A stretch of DNA of 64,000 nucleotides, from NCBI RefSeq assembly GCF_963576615.1, contig NC_088712.1, positions 21,295,870 through 21,359,869 on the forward strand. The letters run 5' to 3'. This DNA is from Watersipora subatra. Lineage: Eukaryota > Bryozoa > Gymnolaemata > Cheilostomatida > Watersiporidae. A model generated the notes under the pieces. It saw only the letters and a program-made list of their open reading frames with translations, made no database searches and had not been told where the DNA came from. The position numbers and the translations under genes are program-made. Shown here piece by piece: positions 57,601-64,000 of this stretch (position 1 is its first letter; each line of letters begins with the position of its first letter).

Positions 57601-59160
57601 GTGTTTCTTATTGCCATGACGATCTGGTTTTGCCGTTTTGAAAAATAATTAGAAATGGAATTGTTGAGCCAAAACATTTTCTATTTCTTGCACGTGATTG
57701 GCAACAAGGTTGTTTCATTAGAGACCAAATTTGATTAGCCTAGCCAATGTGTAGGCTTCGCAATAAAAAAGAAAAGTGAAACCCTATTGATAATCCGATA
57801 CATCGGCTTACAGTCAGTACTTATATTACCGCGAAAGCCGATACATCAGGTTGCGGTAGCAAAAGAGTTAATCAGATCAAATTTGAGAACTTGCACCAAG
57901 TTGAGGCTTTACTTTATGTTATACATACATACTTTATGTCATTTTTCATGTTCTACAAAACAAAGACTTTACAAAAATTCTTCATGTTTAAGGGAATTTA
58001 CATAAACGGTTTACGTTATAGGAGTTTCTATTATATGTAGTTTCTCTAATTGGAATGTACTATTTAACTTACAACATATTTCCAACACATCCAAAGAAAT
58101 TCAATTTCCAATAAATATGTGATTTCATTATGGCCTTATGTAGATAGAAGTTGGTTGACTATTAACTGTTAGCTTGCACTGGATATAGTTCTCTCCTTTT
58201 CAACAAACTGTAGTACATTTATCAACCTAAAAGCTGTTATTATCGTCATTTTAGCACTTCCACTTCATAAAAGTATTATCCCAAATAAATATCGTGTAGA
58301 TCTAAGAACCATTTTTGTCTATGAACTTATAAACTGTGGCAGTTCTGAGACTAAACTAATATGTTATTTGGCTGATTTGTCATTTAATTTATATTTTGTT
58401 TGGCTGGTCTGGTATTTAACTGATAAATTGTTTGGCAGATCTGTTATTTAACTTCTTCGTTATTTGGCTGGTCTGTTATTTAACTGATAGATTGTTTGAC
58501 CGGTCTGTTATTTAACTTATCCGTTATTTGGCTGGTCTGTTATTTAACTGATAAATTGTTTGGCAGGTCTGTTATTTAACTGATAAATTGTTTGACTGGT
58601 CTGTTATTTAACTGATATATTATTTGGCAGGTCTGTTATTTAACTGATATATTGTTTGGCTGGTCTGTTATTTAACTGATATATTGTTTGGCTGGTCTGT
58701 TATTTAACTCATATATTGTTTGGCTGGTCTGATACTTGAACGATCCATCATATGGTAGGTTGCTGAAGCTGTCGAATATGATGCACCAAACACTTGAGCT
58801 TAATGATGACCATCAGACGATTGTTTGGAATATTCCGGAAATAGCCGGTCAAACTAAGGCTTCAGCCCACTTCAAGGTAACAACTAATTTGCTTCACCCT
58901 CAAACAGTTTTTACATCTAATTGCAATAGGAGAGTTGTGCATTCCTTGTGTATTTCCAGATTTTACTAGAAGGAGACAGTAAGCTAGATCTGTGCACACC
59001 AATGGCTGTTCAGTTCAAATATGAAATAAGCAACTATCTCCATTCCAGCTGCAAGGTAGTCTCCATTCATGTGAAGCATATCAAGCCTGTATCTAAGTGG
59101 GTGCGTCACCTCACAATATCTGGAGATTGTCACTCGCGATTTACTGTCAACAGCGAATAG
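42650..59160 (+). CDS. AP4M1: AP-4 complex mu subunit (multi-exon, 5' part incomplete)
   Basis: The mu subunit of AP-4 binds cargo sorting signals on trans-Golgi membranes. Exons supported by splice sites: 42650-42741, 48949-49083, 50315-50540, 53484-53649, 56237-56363, 58769-58876 (acceptor uncertain) and 58960-59160. From the second onward the phases agree: 0, 1, 2, 0, 0. The first (EIREFFRILSKSQECTPPVI) fits the longin-domain region. GGFVHLTSTEKIRGFLSQ fits the longin/MHD linker. The mu-homology domain follows: YLDWIETLDYV, SFTRCVDSSEF, LMSYQLPS, ELVVTVHCKV, QTIVWNIPEIAG, LCTPMAVQFKYEI and KWVRHLTISGD near the C-terminus. That last motif is closer to AP-4 mu (KWVRHLSHSD in human, from memory) than to AP-1/2/3 mu. 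About 350 residues of an expected ~450 are found. The N-terminal exon and the exon before 48949 are not identified. Confidence 0.82.
43430..44580 (+). repeat. 24-bp tandem repeat split by a MITE
   Basis: AGGTTTGACTGTAATTGTAA plus GTAG, about seven irregular units at 43455-43612 and three more at 44500-44575. The array was one block before the MITE at 43613-44499 inserted at a TA in it. Confidence 0.85.
43613..44499. mobile_element. 887-bp TA-target MITE
   Basis: Left end TACAGTAGGTGCTCCTACAA, right end on the other strand TACAGTAGATGCTCCTATAA, so about 20 bp of near-perfect inverted repeat with TA duplicated at both sides. It has no transposase. This matches Tc1/mariner-type MITEs. It lies in an AP-4 mu intron. 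Confidence 0.85.
44581..47430. other. AP-4 mu intron, unexplained open segments
   Basis: Mostly AT-rich intron. Two segments look coding-like but were not assigned. One is a plus-strand stretch at 44922-45031 bounded by TTTTGTTCTAG and AAAAGGTATTT (reads LVFCQKSWDEVLLLLVFKGP). The other is a minus-strand pair of frames at 46771-47150. Neither matches the missing AP-4 mu exon clearly. Confidence 0.4.
47431..48892 (+). repeat. 34-bp minisatellite, about 43 units
   Basis: Unit TATAGTCTATGGTAGAGTTA followed by GTAGTACAAGTG. Variants differ at TATGG/TATAG/TATAA and at AAGTGTATAT versus AAATATATATACAG, and variant types recur in blocks. It ends only 56 bp before the AP-4 mu exon at 48949. Short reading frames at its end are artefacts. 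Confidence 0.96.
49084..50314. other. AP-4 mu intron with a palindromic cluster
   Basis: No coding evidence. At 50155-50245, TAGCTATCTATAATAGCTAT occurs twice directly, separated by TAGCACTTATAGCTATTATA and an inverted copy, so the stretch can fold into alternative hairpins. Confidence 0.6.
51503..52305. mobile_element. 803-bp TA-target MITE
   Basis: Ends CAGACGGTTCCCTACTTACG and, on the other strand, CAGACGGTTCCCAACCTACG, flanked by TA at 51501-51502 and 52306-52307. It contains an internal ATTCGAGTTACGAAC hairpin and no transposase. Tc1/mariner-like. It lies in an AP-4 mu intron. Confidence 0.88.
52308..53483. other. AP-4 mu intron, no feature seen
   Basis: AT-rich non-coding sequence between the MITE and the exon at 53484. 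Confidence 0.5.
54950..55275 (+). repeat. AT-rich direct repeats
   Basis: TTTTATAATTATATAAAAAT and its ATATAGTTTT extension occur twice (about 55007-55040 and 55048-55082). A 34-bp unit starting ACAATGTTATTGGTCAATCT is duplicated head to tail at 55207-55275. Confidence 0.8.
55419..56148. mobile_element. 730-bp MITE with >100-bp inverted ends
   Basis: TTAAAGGTTGACTTGTAACA at the left and its reverse complement (…TTGCAAGTCAACCTTTAA) at the right. The inverted similarity continues through ATTCACATTACAGTTATTTG and AATGTCTTACTCTGTT for over 100 bp. The ends read TTAA. It sits 88 bp before the AP-4 mu exon at 56237. No transposase. Confidence 0.85.
56606..58035. mobile_element. Diverged relative of the 43613 MITE
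   Basis: The left part TACAGTTGCTGCCCTTACTA with ACATAAAT..ATTCGTTTCGAGAACG resembles 43611-43670. The right part TTTACGTTATAGGAGTTTCT resembles 44465-44500 in the same order. It is longer and its termini are eroded. Confidence 0.55.
58385..58735 (+). repeat. 32-bp minisatellite, about 11 units
   Basis: Unit GGTCTGTTATTTAACTGATA followed by (A/T/G)ATTGTTTGGCT. It runs up to within about 35 bp of the AP-4 mu exon assigned to 58769 and takes the place of a normal pyrimidine-rich acceptor region. Confidence 0.93.
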
Positions 59161-59335
59161 GTCTCTTCACCCTTTGTACAACATTGCCTTTGAATTGTTA
59201 TCTTGTGACTATTCTTTCCTCAGCAAGCACTATTCTACCCGTGTCATAGATCATGACTTCGGGTGTATATTATAGATGTCTATATGCATGTAGAAGTTTA
59301 AATATTGAAACCATATTTGCCTTTTTTTTTAGTCA

Positions 59336-59341
59336 TTTATT
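59336..59341 (-). promoter_or_regulatory. Poly(A) signal of the convergent minus-strand gene
   Basis: AATAAA on the minus strand, 75 bp beyond the stop at 59416. Confidence 0.6.
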
Positions 59342-59375
59342 TCTTTATGACAGTAGAACTCTTCTACCTTCCATC

Positions 59376-59381
59376 AATAAA
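59376..59381 (+). promoter_or_regulatory. Poly(A) signal of AP-4 mu
   Basis: AATAAA 216 bp after the AP-4 mu stop. Cleavage just downstream would end its transcript inside or beside the last exon of the opposite gene. Confidence 0.65.
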
Positions 59382-59415
59382 GCACAATCACTATCTAGAC
59401 ATGTTAATGTTAACT

Positions 59416-62400
59416 CTAGAGTTGCCCCCAGCTTGCATCACTGGCTTTCGTTTTATTGTCATTAAATAGAAGAAGAAAGTCCTCGGGTCTCATTGCCTGT
59501 TCATCCATGTAGCGCTGTTGAAATATTTCTGCTAGCAAAGGGCGGTCAAGGACATTGAGAGCACTGTATACCTCCTTGTACCTGTCAAGCGGTTTACCTG
59601 CAGAGACACATCACAAGGCTATCTGGCTGATGGATAAAGGACAAATGCAAATACAAAGTCATTAGCTCTTAAGACAGTTTTCGAAAACAAGAAGTTGGTT
59701 TAATAAAACTAGCAGTAAACCTGGTGTTGCCTGGGGTTTTTAATTCTCAATCAGACAGCGGGTGGGAGTTCAAGAGGCTGGTTTTCAGGAACCAGACAAA
59801 AGTTTTGAAATCCAATATTTTCGGACCTGGGGAAGGCACGGAGCGTAGGTGTGTGAGGTTTGGATGAAATAAGCAAAAAATGTGAAAACATGTACTAACA
59901 GACACACATGATAATAAAGTGAGATATATATAGATTTCGGGCTAAAATCGCTTTCTAGGTGAAAAAGTCTAGGCAAAAAAGCATATATGCATAAGATTTT
60001 GTTAGATTATGTCAGGCTAAAAAAATTGAATGCCCATCTGGGTTTTAAAAGTCGTCATGTATGGGTCTTAAGTTCTAAAATAGTCCCATCTGATATAAGA
60101 TCACATGATTGAAAAACACTGACCAAGCTGTGATGATAAAAGATTACTAACATTTAGTTACCCAAGGCTGGCGTCTCTGTAAAAGTGACTAGTTGCTAAT
60201 AATGAGCATTACTACTACTGACCACAAATGTAACACAGTCTCTACCTACCAACTCTCTTTCTGCTGTTATACCAGGTTCTAAAGTAGCTCTCACCAATCT
60301 TATCAGTACCAACAGTACCAGCCTCGGCTTGCTGAGCCTTGATCTGGATGATCTTGAGACTTGTCACCCCCAAGAACATTGCTGGCAAGAGCAGACAACT
60401 TATAGTCGGTTATAGCTAATGGCATGATTATGAACGATGATCATATAATTTGTAATGATGATCGAATGTGAACTTGTATCTGCATCTTAGATAAGTTCGT
60501 TATAGACAGTAGTAATTATCATTGCACCAGCTAGTTGGCAGTTAGTGCTCTAATAAACATACATAGAAAAATCGTACATCAACGCATTGTATTGTTGTAT
60601 GAAGTCCCTCACAGGTCAAGTCAGGACTACCGAACATGATCCAATGTTAAAGTGGTTAAATCACATGCTCAAGAATGTCTCCAAGTGTTACAAAGGCACG
60701 AGCCTATCTTAGGATGTTGTTTTAGTCTTGCTAAATACAGACCAGTCTGCTTATTATACCTTAGACAATAATCTATAGGTCATATTATATAAGCTATTAA
60801 TATGTAAGCCGGGTGATGCCCAGATTTATTTTATTTTTTATCAGATAGAAGACAGGTGCATGTTTAAGAGACAGGTTCTCAGGAACCAGGCGGAGTTTTG
60901 AAACCAAATATATTTGCTTTGGAATGCATGGAGCATATTCATGTGAAATTTGGACAAAGTCAGTCAAAAAATATGAAAGCACATGACATTTACTTAAACT
61001 AGCAGAATAGCACACATTTACACAGGTGTGGACTCCCACGTATACCAACACCACAAACTCACACACCAACATCACTAATGCACACACATGCACGCACCAA
61101 CAGCTCTAATGCACACATTCACACAGGTGTGAACTTACGTGCACCAACACCACTAATGCACACACATGCACCTACCAACACATGCGCGCACACACGCTAA
61201 CACACACTACCACACGCATGCAAACACACACAACAAAGTGATGGGATTTATGAACATAGATTATTATTGGTTGTGTAGTGAGAATTATTAAACAAGATTA
61301 ACTCAGCTCCCTTCACTGTCACAAATACCTACCAGAGCTGTACTTGCAGTCTTGAATAAAATTACTAGGTAGATGCATGAGCAGAATACTGTTTGCTTCT
61401 TGTGCTCAGACTTCTACTTGATTAAAAAGTCTCCTATTTCATCACGTACACATAATAGTGAGGCTGCACAGAACTGTTACTATAAATAACTTGTTAAAAC
61501 TTCAGTTAATATGTATCTGACTTTTGTACCATAACTGAGTTGATACTTTGTTTATTAAAAACAGAAGTATTGATGATGACTAGGTTGTTAGTGTTGGCCC
61601 CTTGCCGCACTCCAACAGGCAGTCTGTCAGAAAAAGACAAGATTTTCTTGTACGCCAAAAAAACTAACCAGCTGAGAATGTGGAGATAATTGAAAGTTGT
61701 CTTTTCAAATAGCCTGGTGTGAGTGAATTTTGTCAGCACAGTAGGCGTCTGTCTTGGTGATCGTTGCCATTATGACCTGACTATCACTTGGGAATCCTTG
61801 ATAAATGATCTAAGGCTATAATACCTTTGATAGGGGTCTGAATCTTGAGTAAGCTTAGAACTAGTAAATAAAAAAAGATTTGCTTTGGATCGTTCAAAGC
61901 TGTGAGATGAATAACCTTTTATTGTTTATTGCTTTTTTAAACTTTATTAAGTGGATCTGCTAAAATGTGACCTGAGGTTTAGGAAAGTGCACATTCCCAA
62001 TGCATAGAAGGAAACAGGTAAATTGCAACAAAATAAAGGTTACTCATAAAGAAATAGACCAAGGTATAAAAATCTCACAAGTGTGTTACAGAATTCAAGC
62101 AAATTGACAAGTGGGACATTTATGACCGTATAGGGTCATTGAAATGGCAATAAAACTGTTATCAGCCTTGTATACATAAAGAGGACCCCTGAAATAATTT
62201 TATTAATAACCAAAGGTGCTTCACGTTTGAAATTTAAGCTGTCAGATTAATGTGGCATTCCAGTATTTGCACACTCACAATGTGAACTACAATCTCTGCA
62301 TTACCTTACTAGCTAACCCAACAGCTAGTCTATACTTATTTAAATAAGAAGTAAAAAGCATTTATTCTCTACATAAGATTATTTGTGCCCATCGAGTGAT

Positions 62401-63038
62401 TGAAAAGTTTCAAGATCCAGCCAAAATTAACCTCCATGTCGCTGGCAAAAACTGTTTACAAAACATTCTACAATCCTGAAAACTGGGAGTTGTCTTTCCA
62501 TCTTACGATATAAGCTAGACACTTATCCCTCTTTACAATTTTCATAATGACTTAGCAAACGATTAAGTGAAACAAGCTCAGAGCAAATGTTTCACTTAAT
62601 ATTCAATAAAAAGCATTCGTGATAAAATGTTTATTTTATGTAGAATACCATAACTTGCAAGGCTTTTGTTGCATTCTTTAGGACAAATGGTCAACCATAA
62701 CTGTTGTGCCGATGAAAGTAAATACATGTAGTGAAGCGTAGCGTTACCTAATATCATTCCAAAGTTGGGTACCTCCATCTCAGCTGCCCTGATCAAAGCA
62801 GTGATGCTGGCTGTGCCAAATACAGGGTTGTCCTCTCTTTTTACTAGATCGGGCAATACCTGCTGTTCCTGCAGGTAGTATTTTAATACACAGCTTTTGA
62901 AAATTAAAAAAACAGGATTGAATTAGGCATTTGATTTTAATAGAAGATTCAACTGCTTGGACTAAAAAGTAATCACGAACTTACCTTCCCTTCCTTCCAT
63001 TTATCAAACACATCATTAGGGACACGCAAACCCTGCAT
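59416..63038 (-). CDS. Unrecognised conserved-looking multi-exon gene, convergent with AP-4 mu
   Basis: Minus-strand exons: 62985-63038 (coding may extend upstream), 62748-62868, 60250-60381 and 59416-59597, with GT-AG borders and phases 0, 1 and 1 that all match. The joined product is at least 162 residues. Pieces include MQGLRVPNDVFDKWKEGK, DNPVFGTASITALIRAAEME, a hydrophobic VPNFGMIL plus MFLGVTSLKIIQIK, SYFRTWYNSRKRV, and KPLDRYKEVYSALNVLDRPL with LLAEIFQQRYMDEQ. The end is Lys/Asp rich. No catalytic motif, signal peptide or named family is recognised. The mix of charged helices suggests a soluble helical protein. The frame upstream of the first ATG is open (CAILTCDEVTT), so the true 5' end probably lies further on, perhaps beyond the window. 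Four phase-consistent exons make chance unlikely. Confidence 0.75.
59765..60985 (+). repeat. Pair of diverged ~130-bp repeats
   Basis: 59765-59900 and 60855-60985 share GGTT(T)TCAGGAACCAG, GTTTTGAAA and ATGTGAAA(G)CA segments in the same order. They lie in introns of the minus-strand gene. SINE-like or element fragments; class not determined. Confidence 0.55.
61015..61235 (+). repeat. CA-rich repeat with ~110-bp periodicity
   Basis: CACACAGGTGTG(G/A)AC with ACCAACACCAC and AATGCACACACATGCAC motifs recur at about 61018 and 61124, then decay into (CA)n. Confidence 0.75.
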
Positions 63039-63039
63039 A

Positions 63040-64000
63040 GTCGTTACTTCGTCGCAAGTAAGGATAGCACATCTTTTTGAATAGCGTCAAAGCTTACGTG
63101 ATGAAAGACTTCACGTCATCGAGTGCAGAGATATATTTTCTTAAAATTCACAAACATTACACAGCCTTCAGAGCAAAAATGTAGGTTCATAGAATTATGT
63201 CAATCAGCGGTAAGACGACTTTTCAGACAGATCAGAAAACTGGTCTAAAACTGTCAGTAACATTGACCCATAACAGCATGAAGGGAGAATGTGTGCGACG
63301 CTTAAATTTACAGCTTTGTATAAAGGTTTCAGGCAACAGTTGAAGTGTACCTACAGCCAATCACAATACTTGCTCCATTCAGCCACTTTTAGCTGCGAGA
63401 ATGACAAACAGTGCATTTGTGAGGTGCGTTCACTCCTGTGCTGGAAAAATCAACAAAGATTCAAAAAGCTTTGACTTTTGCCCACCAAAGTTGACTACAA
63501 TATGTTATGTACAATAAAATAAATTACTATAGCGAAAATCTAAAATAAACTGCTTGTGATAAATGGAAGACAACAGAATTGGAGCTAGTAATCGGTTTTC
63601 AACGTTAGTCAAAAAAAAGGTTCTTTGCCTACAGAAAACCACAGTGCCATCAAATTATGTTTACAAGACCTCGAGCAGTTACACGTTGTTATCTGTTATC
63701 GAAACTGTTAGATTGCCATCATAAAGCTTAAGTCAAGCTAACTTTGCGCTATATATTCTAATGTAGCTAAATATTCTACTACAAGTAAGCTATTTTGTTT
63801 AGCTATTTATTACATAGCCATAGCTCAGGCTTATATAAGCTAGGTCTGGAAGGCAACAGTGCAATACATACTATGAGATTGAATAAACCACATCTTGTGT
63901 TATTATTCATACAGGAACATAACAGAAACCCTGCAGAAGCTGTGATTGCTTTTTATGGTACACAAAGCAAAACTCTAATGGTAGCTTCTAGCAATTTGAT
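63040..64000. other. Right end, no feature assigned
   Basis: Probably intron or upstream region of the minus-strand gene. No additional exon with convincing splice sites was found. Confidence 0.4.

Overview
This window is animal nuclear DNA from an intron-rich, transposon-rich invertebrate. A mollusc or other lophotrochozoan is my guess from the general look of the repeats (BED-type hAT, Gypsy, Copia, TA-target MITEs), but nothing here fixes the species. There are no operons, and most of the sequence is mobile or repetitive.

Layout. About 2.3-41.7 kb is a diverged tandem duplication. Arm A is 2313-29945 and arm B is 32417-41690, separated by a 2.5-kb spacer. Each arm has gained its own insertions, so one arm serves as the empty-site control for the other. 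Arm A holds a 5'-truncated Copia element (9102-10749) and an outer minus-strand Gypsy element (11256-29257) with 1.8-kb LTRs and a 4-bp TCCA target duplication. An older 5.9-kb Gypsy element (11478-17395) sits inside its left LTR. A 2.46-kb hAT transposon (24272-26728) sits inside its gag. A 1.2-kb piece flanked by a 57-bp duplication (22192-23423) lies between its protease and reverse transcriptase. Arm B holds a MITE (33371-34035), a small hairpin element (37281-37398), several small TIR elements and a 5'-truncated LINE (38440-40037).

Host genes lie at 42.6-63 kb. A plus-strand multi-exon gene (exons between 42650 and 59160) encodes the AP-4 adaptor complex mu subunit; splice phases agree across the six downstream exons. 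A short unrecognised gene on the minus strand (exons between 63038 and 59416) converges on it, and each 3' end has a poly(A) signal inside or near the other gene's last exon. The AP-4 mu introns are swollen by a 34-bp minisatellite (about 43 copies), a 32-bp minisatellite, and four TIR elements.

Most unusual feature: the outer Gypsy LTR carries a plus-strand ORF, antisense to the element, encoding a 142-residue protein with two C2H2 zinc fingers. It is open in one LTR and has a single stop in the other. The Gypsy pol tail on the opposite strand reads through the polypurine tract into the LTR and overlaps this ORF. The inner Gypsy also has an extra zinc-knuckle ORF downstream of integrase. Nearly all transposon coding regions carry stops or frameshifts.
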